Part shown: positions 48,000-60,129 of the stretch, piece after piece
Numbering within the stretch: the stretch's first letter is position 1
Layout: the number at the start of each line of letters is the position of its first letter
Assembly: GCA_918807975.1 (NCBI GenBank)
Contig: OU964923.1
Location: 28,935,235-28,999,234 of the forward strand
DNA: 64,000 nucleotides
From: Aplidium turbinatum
Lineage: Eukaryota > Chordata > Ascidiacea > Aplousobranchia > Polyclinidae
Direction: 5' to 3'
The notes under the pieces: generated by a model
The model's input: the letters and a program-made list of their open reading frames with translations, nothing else
Told to the model about the DNA's origin: nothing
Databases searched by the model: none
Made by a program: the position numbers and the translations under genes

Positions 48000-50900
48000 T
48001 AAAAAATAAAAGACGATTTTTGTTAGCTGGTAGGCCAAGAAGCACTTGAAGGCATAAAAATAAACGACGTGTTTGTTGTCAGCTAGTGCAGAAGAACTAC
48101 TTAGAAGTACAAGAAATAATAAAAGAAGATTTGTTGGTTGGTAGTCTACACTCTTACAGAAGCAAAGAAAAGTAAAGACAATTCTTCTCAGTTTGGTACA
48201 GAAGAAAAATAACTTTGACATTCATTGGCAAGAAAGAAGATTAAAAGACAATCCATCTGTGCTTGTAGATTCAAGTGGAAGAATCCAAGCAAGTTTTGTG
48301 GACTTTAGGACTTCATACCCGTACAGCTACGGTATCGTGCATTTAAATTCTTTTTTGTATTTTTACGGTCTTTGCAGTTAAGTTTTTTATAACTACTGTA
48401 GCCTAATAAATTTGTGTGTTTGTGTAACTTAATTTTTTTAATTGTTAATTTAGCCCCAACATTTAATATGTCTACACTCGGTGGCGACAAGGACTCGACC
48501 GCCGTAGACTCGACTGAGTTTAAGCCTGATGATGTTCTTTGCGGTCGGGCAGGCCATTCTGGGGAAGGACCCATTAACGATGAGGCTAAGTCAGTTCGAG
48601 AGGCCCGGCATCTTAGACGGGATATTTTGACTCAAATTGGGAAACTTTCTGTAGCCCTAGGTTCTTTGAGTGATAAGCAGGAACTGTTAATTTTTAGATC
48701 TAAGTTATCTACTTTAGAAGAGGAATTACGGCATTTCCATGCTCTTTTGACTAAAATCTTTAACTCTGCAATCTTGGCAGAACTTCGTGACAGGGTAGAT
48801 CCCGAATTTAACTCTTTAAAACATAACTTCGAACAAAAAGAAAGTGAGTTCTCAGATATGTTGGATGCTGACATACATCCTGAGGATAGCGCCTCAAACG
48901 TAAGCACTAGGATGTCTGAGAGCTCGTCACGGATAGTTACACAAATTAACCTACAGTTAAAACGAGAGGAGCTCCAGATACAAGCTGAGGCCGAAGCAAG
49001 AGCTGAGGCCATACGAGCTGAGGCTGCTGCGAGAGCTGCAGAGGCCGCCGCGAGAGCTGAGGCCGAAGCGAGAGCAGCTGAGGCCGCCGCGAGAGCCGAA
49101 GCGAGAGCTGCTGAGTTCGCACTCAAAGACGCTCAGTTGAGGGCTGAACAACGTAAAGAGGTAGTTTTAGCTGAATATCGATCAGAGGCGGGCTCCCGGC
49201 GTAGCTCTAAGAAGAGCTCTTCTAGGCATTCCAGAAATGAACATCAATCGCAGTTTAATTTACATAACCTTTTCCAAACGCCCGTTCAACCTGTGAGTGG
49301 ACCAGGGCAATCCACACGTTTTCCAGCTGTTTCAGGAGGTCTTGGGGCCGCGGCTAAGGGTCTTCCGAATGCTGTAGAGCCAAGGTCTGTGAACTACAAC
49401 CGAACTCCTCCCCCAGAGCGTACAGGTCACGGGGCCACCATTAGCAGTAATGCTTTGCCCCCTTCACAGTTTTCTGCGTCGCTAGGTTTTGATCGCCCAG
49501 CTACACTTATTTGGGTGGTTGTGAGAGGCGTATTGCGTCTCCTGATTTTAACGTGTGTGAGGATCGTGATCGGGCTGTGCATGTGACTGAGCCCACTCAG
49601 CCCCTTAAGGGATATAGCTTGTCTTCTCCCGCTAAATCGAGTTCTCAACAGCAGGATTGCTTTTTTGAATACCAAAACAGTAGGACGTTTTTCGATAAGG
49701 CGGCCTTGATTGGTTACGATGGTAATAATATGCCATTTATCTTCTTTTAAAATCGTGTTACGGCCTTAATGGCAGCTTCGCCCTTTAAGGGGACTTGTTT
49801 GACTTTGTTACAAGCAGCTTGTGTTAGAACAGCTGCGCAAACGATTGCTAATTTGGTTTCTGACACCCCTGGCTTGTCAGAGGAAGACAGGATAGAAATG
49901 TCGTTAGCTCGCTTGTCCCAGCGTTTTGGGGTTCGTGGAGGTCTTTTCGCAGAACCAGAAATTAGAAAGTATCGCTATGGTAGCAAATTGACTTCGACCT
50001 CTTCCAGTGATCTGAAAGAGTTTAAAGATGAATTGTCGCAGTGTTTGCTTTACGCGCAAGCTTATGGTCAGCGTGATAAATTAGAAGGACGTTTTGTTTT
50101 GGATTTGGCTAAGCGACTCCCGTTTGACGCTAAGCAGCGTTATCTTGACTTTTTAGGTGATCAGTATGGTGGCACTGATGAGCCTACTTTTCAGAGTTTG
50201 TTTGAATTTGTAGTACGGGAGGAAACGCGTAAGTCGACGGATTTTAGCATTATGCTAATGGGCGATTCTGGTGAGTCGCAGCAATTTAAAAAGTTTGGCA
50301 AAGGAAAATTGCCTTCATGTCCGGTTAGGCAGACGTCCGTAAAACCCCACGATGATGTGATGTCAGGGAGTTCGCAGTACTCGACTGTTGTTGGCGCACC
50401 GCGCGGTAGTGAAGCCAGACGTAAAAACCTACCGGCATGTATTTGTTGTTCGTCACGTGGTCAAGTTGAATATCATTTTTTGTCTAATTGTAAAGAATTT
50501 TTGCGCTTGACACCTAAAGATCGGAGAGATGTCATTGTGAAAGCTGGCAAATGCTTGAATTGTTTGCGCCAACATATGGTTAGGGATTGCGTTCATGCAA
50601 ATAACTGTCGTAAGTGTGGGCCTAACAACGATAGGAAACACTATTTTCTTCTGCATGATTTTTATGTGACGTCACGTGATTCTCTGGATTCGGTTGGGAA
50701 AGATGATGCTCGTGCCAGAGTTCCTGTGCGTAATGTTAAGATTGGAAATGTTAAAGCAGCCTTTAACCGCGTTACTGCTGCTCGTGTTTTGAATCCAATG
50801 ACTGGCAAATCGAAGTTGGTGTATTGTCAGCATGATCCTGGTTTGCAGTTGACGTTTGTTTCGAGTGATTTGGTGTGTGAACTTGATCTTAAACCGTACG

Positions 50901-52925
50901 ATAAAGCGTCGTTTAAAATGGATACCCTGGCTGGTCAGAAAGCTACTTGTGCTGACCTTGTCAAACTCAACATCCAGTCGTTAGAGACAGATGAACTGTT
51001 TTGTGATATAACCTCGGTGGTTAACCCAGCTTGGGCTGATGATGTTAAAACTTTACCGCATAAACAAGATTTAAATGGTTTCCGTCATTTTCATGACGTG
51101 AATATGTTTCATTTGAATGATTGTAGTACTGTAGATGTACTGATTGGCAACGACAACGCTTATTTGATGTGTGCAAAAAAAGAGCGTGTTGGTGAAAATC
51201 GTAGTGAACCACATGCTTTGCTCACTCCTCTCGGTTGGTTGGCTTGTGGTGGTAAGTCACCCTTAGATGAAAGCGTTGCTAAAGTGTGCAGAGTGCAGAC
51301 GTCTTCAGAGTCGGATGTCATCTCTGGCTTTCAGCGTAAAATTGAGTCTCGTGATATGGAAATAGCAGACCTGAATAAAGTCATTCAGGATTTGACGTTG
51401 CAAAATGAAACCTGTGAATTGTCTCGCAATGATAAGTTGGCTAGAGAACTTGTTGAACCGAATATTGAGTTGAAAGATGGTCGATTTGAGATACCTGTTC
51501 CGTTGAAGGAAGATATTGATCTACCTAACAATTTTGTGTTGGCGTCAGATAGAGCTGCTGCTTTAAGAAAGAAAGCTTTAAAACAACCTGAACTTCGTGA
51601 TTTCCTTACTGACACCATGAAAGATCTTAAATCAAATGGCTATATTGAGCGTACTGGTGAAGCAGGAAATGTCAAGGGATTTGAATGGTATTTACCATAC
51701 TTTGTTACGTCACAATTAAAAAAGCGCATTGTTTACGATGGCAAGTCTGAATTTCGAGGAACTTGTGTTAATGATGTCAGGACCCGAAAACATTACATCA
51801 TTAACACGTTTTCGGGTCCTGACTTGTTAAACCCTCTGGTAGATGTCTTGGCTAGATTTCGGCTTGGTAGATTTGGTCTCATGGCTGATGTGACTAGATG
51901 CTTCTTTCAAATAAAGTTACCCGAGTAAGTTGATAGAATCAGCTGAATTTCACAACGCCCTGAGACAGAGAGAGATAAACTGGGAATTTATACCTCCGTA
52001 TGCTCCGGCGCAAGGTGGCGCCTGGGAGGCAATGGTTAAACAATTTAAAATCGCATTTTTTCACATTTTGGACTCTTCAATTCGTAAGCCCAATTTTATT
52101 GAACTGCTTACATACACAGGCAGTGCCGTTCGGATCGTGAACGAACGCCCTTTGGTACCTTTGAGTGACGACCCTAGGGATTTTACTGTCATCACCCCTG
52201 CCTCACTTTTGACCCCATACTTAGACCCATACTGTGCTGTTGGGCAACCACATGATCGTGACCAATTAAGAAGGGATTATCGGTTCAATTTGTCACTTTC
52301 TCAGCAGTTTTGGAGTAAATGGATCGATTTTTACTTGCCAGGTCTTCAGGGCCGGAAAACATGGCTAAAAATGGCCGAGAATTTGGAGCCTGGTCAACTT
52401 GTAGTGGTAGGTTCTCTCCAGGACATTGGTAAACGTGGGAAGTATCAACTTGGGAGGGTGCATGAGGTAGTTCCACAAATTAGGAAAGGGAAGCCTGTGG
52501 TTCGTAGAGCTAAAGTTGCAGTCTGCAACTATGATGAGAGTACGGGGAAAGTGAAAGTAGACTATGTGTTGAGGGATATTTCGTGCCTCGCCCCCGTAAA
52601 GAACACCTAAGTGTTAGGGTTTGAGCCTGGTTTTGTCTGCGGTGGCCGACACTTGTCTGAGCCCACAACAGTCGGTTATTATCGCAACCATTGTATATAG
52701 CGTCATTTTTTGCGTGTACCTACTACCTATGGTACCAATTTCATGTATCGTCGTGTTTATTCTTATTGCTGTTCATTCTTTGCATGCCCTTTGTATTTGC
52801 GTATTAACTTAAACGTGAGTGATTCAAACAATTTGTGTATCATGTGTTTTTATTCATTGGCTCACAATTGTCGTCAATTCTTTTTTAGTTATGCCATGTC
52901 AGACTGTCATAACTAGGGGTCGCTA

Positions 52926-53447
52926 TGTTACAGACGGTTGTTCGCCTGGTCAAACGTCATGTAGAAACCGTTCGGGTCTACTGAATATTACGTCATGGAA
53001 ATTCCTAAAACATGAGCCAAAATTGCACCATCGTCCGTAAGACTCGTGTCAGACCGGTTTAAACCTGTTTCAGTTTGAGACCTGTTTGGACATGAAATAT
53101 TGCGTCACGAACTGCTCTCGTGCCTTTGAGTTATCACAAATTTTTCTGATTCATTCTCGAAGTTGTTTGTTGGAAGTCGGTCGCACATTTAACTGGTTTA
53201 TTTGGTGCTTGCTAGCTGGACAAATTCTCCGTCTTTTATCCAAGTAATCTGTATCGTAGTGACAGTTTTAGAGGTGTATCGCATTGCACCAGTCATTTCG
53301 ATAGCCGCGGGCTAATTTTACAGAAATACACTGTTTGATAAGAAGTTCAAGTGTGTGTTTCTTCGGTCATTATATACAGACGAACGGATTCGGGAACTTT
53401 ATGTTAAAATTTTCCCACGAAGAGATTATGGTTTACCGCTGTGACCA
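52926..53447 (+). repeat. 3' LTR of the nested BEL/Pao element
   Basis: A 522-bp LTR preceded by CATAACTAGGGGTCGCTA and followed directly by the duplication GTTGT and the host copy's interrupted sequence. It pairs with 47479-47999. Confidence 0.92.
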
Positions 53448-56400
53448 GTTGTCGTTGCCAATCAGTACATCTACAGTACTACAATCATTCAAATGAAACA
53501 TATTCACGTCATGAAAATGACGGAAACTATTTAAATCTTGTTTATGCGGTAAAGTTTTAACATCATCAGCCCAAGCTGGGTTAACCACCGAAGTTATATC
53601 ACAAAACAGTTCATCTGTCTCTAACGACTGGATGTTGAGTTTGACAAGGTCAGCACAAGTAGCTTTCTGACCAGCCAGGGTATCCATTTTAAACGACGCT
53701 TTATCGTACGGTTTAAGATCAAGTTCACACACCAAATCACTCAAAACAAACGTCAACTGCGAACCAGGATCATGCTGACAATACACCAACTTCGATTTGC
53801 CAGTCATTGGATTCAAAACACGAGCAGCAGTAACGCCGTTAAAAGCTGCTTTAACATTTCCAATCTTAACATTACGCACAGGAACTCTGGCACGAGCATC
53901 ATCTTTCCCAACCGAATCCAGAGAATCACGTGACGTCACATAAAAATCATGCAGAAGAAAATAGTGTTTCCTATCGTTGTTAGGCCCACACTTACGACAG
54001 TTATTTGCATGAACGCAATCCCTAACCATATGTTGGCGCAAACAATTCAAGCATTTGCCAGCTTTCACAATGACATCTCTCCGATCTTTAGGTGTCAAGC
54101 GCAAAAATTCTTTACAATTAGACAAAAAATGATATTCAACTTGACCACGTGACGAACAACAAATGCATGCCGGCAGGTCTTTACGTCTAGCCTCACCACC
54201 GCGCGGTGCGCCAACAACAGTCGAGTACTGCGAACTCCCTGACATCACATCATCATGGGGTTTTACAGACGTCTGCCTAACCGGACATGAAGGCAATTTT
54301 CCTTTGCCAAACTTTTTAAATTGCTGCGACTCACCAGAATCGCCCATTAGCATAATGCTAAAATCAGTCGACTTACGCGTTTCCTCCCGTACTACAAATT
54401 CAAACAAACTTTGAAAAGTAGGCTCATCAGTGCCACCATACTGATCACCTAAAAAGTCAAGATAACGCTGCTTAGCGTCAAACGGGAGTCGCTTAGCCAA
54501 ATCCAAAACAAAACGTCCTTCTAATTTATCACGCTGACCATAAGCTTGCGCGTAAAGCAAACACTGCGACAATTCATCTTTAAACTCTTTCAGATCACTG
54601 GAAGAGGTCGAAGTCAATTTGCTACCATAGCGATACTTTCTAATTTCTGGTTCTGCGAAAAGACCTCCACGAACCCCAAAACGCTGGGACAAGCGAGCTA
54701 ACGACATTTCTATCCTGTCTTCCTCTGACAAGCCAGGGGTGTCAGAAACCAAATTAGCAATCGTTTGCGCAGCTGTTCTAACACAAGCTGCTTGTAACAA
54801 AGTCAAACAAGTCCCCTTAAAGGGCGAAGCTGCCATCAAGGCCGTAACACGATTTTTAAAGAAGATAAATGGCATATTATTACCATCGTAACCAATCAAG
54901 GCCGCCTTATCGAAAAACGTCCTACTATTTTGGTATTCAAAAAAGCAATCCTGCTGTTGAGAACTCGATTTAGCGGGAGAAGACAAGCTATATCCCTTAA
55001 GGGGCTGAGTCACATGCACAGCCCGATCACGATCCTCACACACGTTAAAATCAGGAGACGCAATACGCCTCTCACAACCACCCAAATTACGTGTAGCTGG
55101 GCGATCAAAACCTAGCGGCGCAGAAAACTGTGAAGGGGGCAAACCATTACTACTAATGGCGGCCCCGTGACCTGTACGCTCTGGGGGAGTAGTTCGGTTG
55201 TAATTCGCAGGCCTTGGCTCTACAGCATTCGGAAGACCCTTAGCCGCGGCCCCGAGACCTCCTGAAACAGCTGGAAAACGTGTGGATTGCCCTGGTCCAC
55301 TCACAGGTTGAACGGGCGTTTGGAAAAGGTTATGTAAATTAAACTGCGATTGATGTTCATTTCTGGAATGCCTAGAAGAGCCCTTCTTAGAGCTACGCCG
55401 AGAGCCCACCTCTGATCGATATTCAGCTAAAACTACCTCTTTACGTTGTTCAGCCCTCAACTGAGCGTCTTTGAGTGCGAACTCAGCAGCTCTCGCGGCT
55501 GCCTCAGCTCGAATGGCCTCAGCTCTCGCGGCAGCCTCAGTTCGTATGGCTTCAGCTTTTGCGGCAGCCTCAGCAGCTCTCGCTTCGGCCTCAGCTCTCG
55601 CGGCAGCCTCAGCTCGAATGGCCTCAGCTCTCGCGGCAGCCTCAGCAGCTCTCGCTTTGGCCTCAGCTCTCGCGGCAGCCTCAGCTCGAATGGCCTCAGC
55701 TTGTATCTGGAGCTCCTCTCGTCTTAGCTGCAGGTTAATTTGTGCCACTATCCGAGACGAAGTCCTAGACATCCCAGTGCTTACATTTGAGGCGCTATCC
55801 TCAGGATGTATGTCAGCATCCAACATATCTGAGAACTCACTTTCTTTTTGTTCAAAGTTATTTTTTAACGAGTTAAATTCGGGATCTACCCTATCACGAA
55901 GTTCTGCCAAGATTGTAGAGTTAAAGATTTTAGTCAAAAGAGCATGGAAATGCCGTAATTCCTCTTCTAAAGTAGATAACTTAGATCTAAAAATTAACAG
56001 TTCCTGCTTATCACTCAAAGAACCTAGGGCTACAGAAAGTTTCCCAATTTGAGTCAAAATATCCCGTCTAAGATGCCGGGCCTCTCGAACTGACTTAGCC
56101 TCATCGTTAATGGGTCCCTCCCCAGAATGGCCTGCCCGACCGCAAAGAACATCATCAGGCTTAAACTCAGTCGAGTCTACGGCGGTCGAGTCCTTGTCGC
56201 CACCGAGTGTAGACATATTAAATGTTGGGGCTAAATTTAACAATTAAAAAAAATTAAGTTACACAAACACACAAATTATTAGGCTACAGTAGTTATAAAA
56301 AACTTAACTGCAAAGACCGTAAAAATACAAAAAAGAATTTAAATGCACGATACCGTAGCTGTACGGGTATGAAGTCCTAAAGTCCACAAAACTTGCTTGG

Positions 56401-56740
56401 ATTCTTCCACTTGAATTTACAAGCACAGATGGATTGTCTTTTAATCTTCTTTCTTGCCAATGAATGTCAAAGTTATTTTTCTTCTGTACCAAACTGAGAA
56501 GAAATGTCTTTACTTTTCTTTGCTTCTGTAAGAGTGTAGACTACCAACCAACAAATCTTCTTTTATTATTTCTTGTACTTCTAAGTAGTTCTTCTGCACT
56601 AGCTGACAACAAACACGTCGTTTATTTTTATGCCTTCAAGTGCTTCTTGGCCTACCAGCTAACAAATTCGTTTTTTATTTTTCTTTGCTTTAATTTCTTC
56701 TTGACCTACCAACTGACAAGAACTCGTCTTTTATTTTTTA

Positions 56741-57259
56741 TGGTCACAGCGGTAAACCATAATCTCTTCGTGGGAAGATTGTAACATAAAGTTCCCTAAT
56801 CCGTTCGTCTGTATATAATGACCGAAGAAACACACACTTGAACTTCTTTTCAAACAGTGTATTTCTGTAAAATTAGCCCGCGGCTATCGAAATGGGGTGC
56901 AACGCGATACACCTCTAAAACTGTCACTACGATACAGATTACTTGGATAAAAGACGGAGAATTTGTCCAGCTAGCAAGCACCAAATAAACCAGTTAAATG
57001 TGCGACCGACTTCCAACAAACAACTTCGAGAATGAATCAGAAAAATTTGTGATAACTCAAAGGCACGAGAGCAGTTCGTGACGCAATATTTCATGTCCAA
57101 ACAGGTCTCAAACTGAAACAGGTTTAAACCGGTTTGACACAGTCTTACGAACGATGGCGCAATTTTGGCTCATGTTTTAGGAATTTCCATGACGTAATAT
57201 TCAGTAGACTTGAACGGTTTTTATATGACGTTTGACCAGGCGAACAACCGTCTGGAACA
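56741..57259 (-). repeat. 5' LTR of the outer BEL/Pao element
   Basis: A 519-bp LTR in minus orientation. Its high-coordinate edge abuts the duplication GGTGT (57260-57264) in the MULE transposase. It is nearly identical to 42989-43507. Confidence 0.93.
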
Positions 57260-57854
57260 GGTGTATGCCCTGCTGGGGGACAAAAGGAGAGGGACATACA
57301 TTCATGGAGATGTTACCTGCTGTTGCTGTTCCAGAGACAATCATGACTGACTTTGAGATGGCCATGGTCAATGCAGTAAGCAGAGAGTACCCACTTTCAA
57401 CTCACCGTGGCTGGTTCTTCCATTTGTGCCAGTGCATTTGGAGAAAAATAATGGGAATGTATTACCAGATGTTGCTCAGCCAGTAATTGACTACTTTGAA
57501 GACACTTGGGTTGGGCACCCAGATCGTCGTCAAGGGCGCCGTCCTCCAATGTTTGCAATTCAAATGTGGAACTGCTATGATGGCGTCCTCAGTGGCCTTC
57601 CCAAAACTCATAATAGCATTGAAGGATGGCACAGAGGGTTCATGTTCCAGGTATCTGCAAATCATCCAGATATTTGGAAGTTCATATCTGCAATCAAGCG
57701 AGAGCAAAACCTAAATGAGGTTCGCATTGAACAGTATGTCAGTGGCCAGGCAGGACTCCCTCCAAAGAAGAAGTACAAGGACAGTGCAGAAAGACTAACT
57801 AGAGTCGTCCGAACCTGGCGTCAAGACTTTCAAGATGATGAAATTTGTGATTAG
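57260..57854 (+). pseudogene. MULE transposase, second piece
   Basis: VYALLGDKRRGTYI continues the first piece. MLPAVAVPETIMTDFEMAMV and FFHLCQCIWRK follow in a second frame, then VIDYFEDTWVG, RRPPMFAIQMWNCYDGVLSG, THNSIEGWHRGF and NHPDIWKFISAIKREQ in a third. These are the standard blocks of the MULE domain, with the catalytic D in TDFEMA and the CxxH-type HLCQ. Two frameshifts are visible and some sequence is missing between WRK and the YFEDTW block. The stop is at ~57,852. Confidence 0.88.
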
Positions 57855-58039
57855 CCTACTTGCGTGGAATTGCACACAATACTTCATACTAAACTTGGCT
57901 TGTGGACAATTTGTACGAAGTTACAGTATTGGTAGTGTAAGCAAAGAATTTCTAAACACAGACAATTGTTGTATTCCAATAAATAACAAAAAATGCGCTT
58001 TTTCGTTGTGCTTATTTGTTTATGTCTCGTAACTTGGTT

Positions 58040-58272
58040 ATTCAGGAAAATTTGCATTATGCACCTTCATCGGAAATTGCAAGACAAACCTTGCTGTTGC
58101 GAAAAATTGTTCACGAACAATTGACCTATCACCTGTTTACGAACAATTCACCTATACGAAGAATTGATGTATACGAAGAATTGCTTTACGAAGAATTGCT
58201 TTTACGAACAATTGTTTACGAACAATTGTTTTACGAAAAACTGTTTACGAACAATTCACCTATAGCCTAACC
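58040..58272. repeat. Right MULE end: array of TTACGAA/CAATT subrepeats
   Basis: TTTACGAACAATT- and TACGAAGAATTG-type subunits recur about every 10-20 bp. The left end (37,140-37,300) has the inverted form (TTCGTAAAGCAATTC), interrupted by the hAT insertion nearby. The MITE at 60,423 is built of the same units. Confidence 0.85.
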
Positions 58273-58281
58273 TGTTCAAAG

Positions 58282-59911
58282 GCAGTCATGTGAGAATGTT
58301 TCGTCGTGCAAGTTTTGTTCTCTCTGCGGAGCCAATCAATTTGATAGAATGCTGCGCTTTGTGCCTTCTTTCCAAGTGATTTCCCACATAAAAACTAGCT
58401 AACGAGGCTTCCCCTTTCTTTTTCATCTGATTTAACCAGCTCAGTGGCCGAGTGGTTTCGCCTTCCCCTCTGGTGCTAGTAGATCTGAGATCGATTCCAG
58501 GTCGGGTCAAACCGAAGGCTTTAAAAACGGTACCGATTGTGTTCTTTCTTGCATAACACAGTGAGAATAAATCGGGTAATAATGTGATAACATCGTAAAC
58601 CTGATATTAAAAATTAAAATATGAGCCTTGTCGCTAAAAGACCTTAGCTGTTGTAGAGCAACAATAAATAAAACCATAACATTATTATTATTTTTCATCT
58701 GACGCTGTGTATACTGTAGTGTAGTCTATTACCAAGTGAATTATTGGACATAAGTTTGCTATGACCTTCTAGTTAGGCCTACTACTGTTTGCTAATATCG
58801 TTGGCTTGTCGTATGTATCGTTAATGTCAATTTTCTGCTAGTGTCTCATACTGGTCTTGTTTTAAATACAGATTAGGCCATACCGCTACAAACCAACTAA
58901 GTTAAAGCGCGTCAATCTACTTGCCCCAAACGAAGGGTCGAAGCCTATCGTGGTTTAACCATGGTTTAACCCTCGATTGACCGTGGCCGCAATAAAATGT
59001 ATTCCGTCTAAACAACAAAATAAGGAAAACTTCTCAGCAACTAAAATCATTGTATGAAATATTCATAAGGACCATAACATCTACAAATAAGCACATTATC
59101 ATACGGTAGAATTGGCAAACCAAATTGACAATCTTACAAGAAAATTATAGCCTATAGCCTACAACATATTAAAACTGTAATTTCTTTGTAAATGAAGCAC
59201 ATTTACTTTGGAAGGTATGTTACATTAAGTTACTTGTTGCATGTGGTATATTATGATAGTAACTGGCGCTCGAAAGACACTATTCCATTGAAAGGAAGTT
59301 AGGTAAAAGTACGATACCGGCGTAGGCTATATTCATAAAGTAGGCTACAGCTTGTGAAGTTGTGAATGAACCTCAAAACTTCAGACTGCTAGGCAGTGCC
59401 AGCATAGCAAGTAAAAGTAAGTCATACCTAGCCTAATTCTTGGCCTCAGAATTTCATATAATCATGCTTATAGGCTCAATAATACTTTATTGCTAATTTC
59501 TTCCTAGAACAGACTGAGTGCTCTGGTCAGGCCAAATTGAAGTCAATCAGATTAGATTTATAAATTCTTATAAAAATTAATAAGTAAGTTCTGTTGCTAC
59601 TTCTAAGCTTCAACTAATTGCTGCTTAGCGACTTTACTAAACTTGTCTCGTTAGTGCCGAAGGTATTAATGTTATTAAAATTAGTATAATGAGAACCTTA
59701 TCTCATCCCCCGATGCTTGGATTCAAGTATGGGACTCATCTTTTTACAGTAAAAGAAAGAGACTCCTTTTTGATCATTGTATTGGGCGCAAATTAGATTT
59801 TAAAGAAAGTGTTTGCCACAAATTTTGATTTTTACCAACCGATTTTTGCGCCCCTATCAATGTGGCGCCCATGGCTCGACCCATGCCTGCCACACCCTAG
59901 GTACGCTACTG
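58282..59911. other. Right flank of the outer hAT (mostly featureless)
   Basis: Apart from a tRNA-like sequence at 58,441-58,510 and the hAT tip, I see no gene or repeat here. TAGGCCTA and TAGGCTA words are frequent. Confidence 0.5.
58441..58510 (+). repeat. tRNA-Leu/Ser-like sequence
   Basis: CAGTGGCCGAGTGGTTTCG and GATCGATTCCAGGTC give A-box and B-box-like blocks. The head is related to 5,419. It is more likely SINE-derived than a tRNA gene, because the acceptor stem does not pair. Confidence 0.45.
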
Positions 59912-59919
59912 TCTATTCC

Positions 59920-60129
59920 CTTACCTCTAATCCTTAATCCTCACATCCCAACCCCATTAATAATGCGAACAAAATGTAATTAGAACGCTAAACCTACAAT
60001 CGCGTTGGAGAAGATTCGAAGCAAGAATTTCAAGCGTGCCAATTTAACATGTTTACCAGTCCGCCATCACACCACTGATGTGAGCTTGCACATTACAGGC
60101 GTATTGAAGCGAGGACCGGTAGTCTAGTC
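59920..60129. other. Unique centre of element T
   Basis: AT-rich DNA resuming after the outer hAT target duplication. No coding or repeat signal was seen. With 35,014-35,244 and ~60,890-61,214 it makes up the remaining unique part of element T. Confidence 0.4.

Larger units (their letters stand above)
47479..53447 (+). mobile_element. BEL/Pao LTR retroelement (nested copy), broken
   Basis: Same family as its host copy, inserted in the opposite orientation and flanked by the 5-bp duplication GTTGT (47474-47478 and 53448-53452). LTRs are 47479-47999 and 52926-53447. Recognisable parts: leader repeats ~48.0-48.4 kb, gag ~48.4-50.7 kb with zinc knuckles near its end, protease-like and early pol ~50.7-51.9 kb, integrase with its C-terminal domain ~51.9-52.6 kb. 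It is broken, with about three to four breaks. Its LTRs differ by only a few bases by eye, and it must be younger than the copy it sits in. Confidence 0.95.
42989..57259 (-). mobile_element. BEL/Pao LTR retroelement (outer copy), broken
   Basis: Fossil LTR element in minus orientation. Its LTRs are 56741-57259 (5') and 42989-43507 (3'), flanked by the 5-bp duplication GGTGT (42984-42988 and 57260-57264). Parts in order: leader repeats ~56.3-56.7 kb, gag with Ala/Glu/Arg coiled coil ~54.9-56.2 kb, zinc knuckles ~54.0 kb, protease-like region ~53.6-53.8 kb, then, past the nested copy, reverse transcriptase ~46-47 kb, RNase H ~45.6-46 kb and integrase with DUF5641-like tail ~43.8-44.9 kb. It is broken by the nested element and by about three other breaks. 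The LTR pair differs at only a handful of positions by eye, so it is fairly young. It landed in a MULE transposase. Confidence 0.95.
37140..58272. mobile_element. MULE-type DNA transposon, split by two later insertions
   Basis: The left tip is GGTGTCCGACGTTTTCTTCG and the right tip, inverted, GGTTAGGCTATAGGTGAATTG. Flanks TGTTCCAAG (37131-37139) and TGTTCAAAG (58273-58281) agree at eight of nine positions; 9 bp is the MULE target size. Both ends are made of short TTCGTAAA(C/G)CAATT-like subrepeats. A MULE transposase in two pieces (42,856-42,988 and 57,260-57,854) lies inside. The hAT at 37,353 and the BEL/Pao element at 42,989 are inserted in it. Confidence 0.87.
35253..59911. mobile_element. 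Large nested hAT element (outer hAT)
   Basis: The ends are CAGTGGCGTAGCCTACC and, inverted, CAGTAGCGTACCTAGGG; both also carry TGGCGCCCATGG just inside. Flanks are CCTATTCC (35245-35252) and TCTATTCC (59912-59919), seven of eight identical. Its own sequence is now only ~35,253-37,139 and 58,282-59,911 plus what lies between later insertions. No transposase of its own is recognisable. The mismatch in the duplication and decayed tips fit its place as an early layer. Confidence 0.85.

Noticed and set aside
48632-49151. Serine/alanine-rich minus-strand frames opposite the gag coiled-coil tract (also at 55,446-56,052)
   Set aside because: They are antisense shadows of a repetitive Ala/Glu/Arg codon tract.
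42989-57259. A segmental inverted duplication of one LTR element
   Set aside because: The two exact 5-bp duplications and the continuity of the older copy across the younger one show nested insertion instead.
35253-59911. A giant capsid-bearing element (Polinton type) as the explanation of the long inverted ends
   Set aside because: No polymerase, capsid or packaging genes are seen; every coding block belongs to a separately bounded smaller element.
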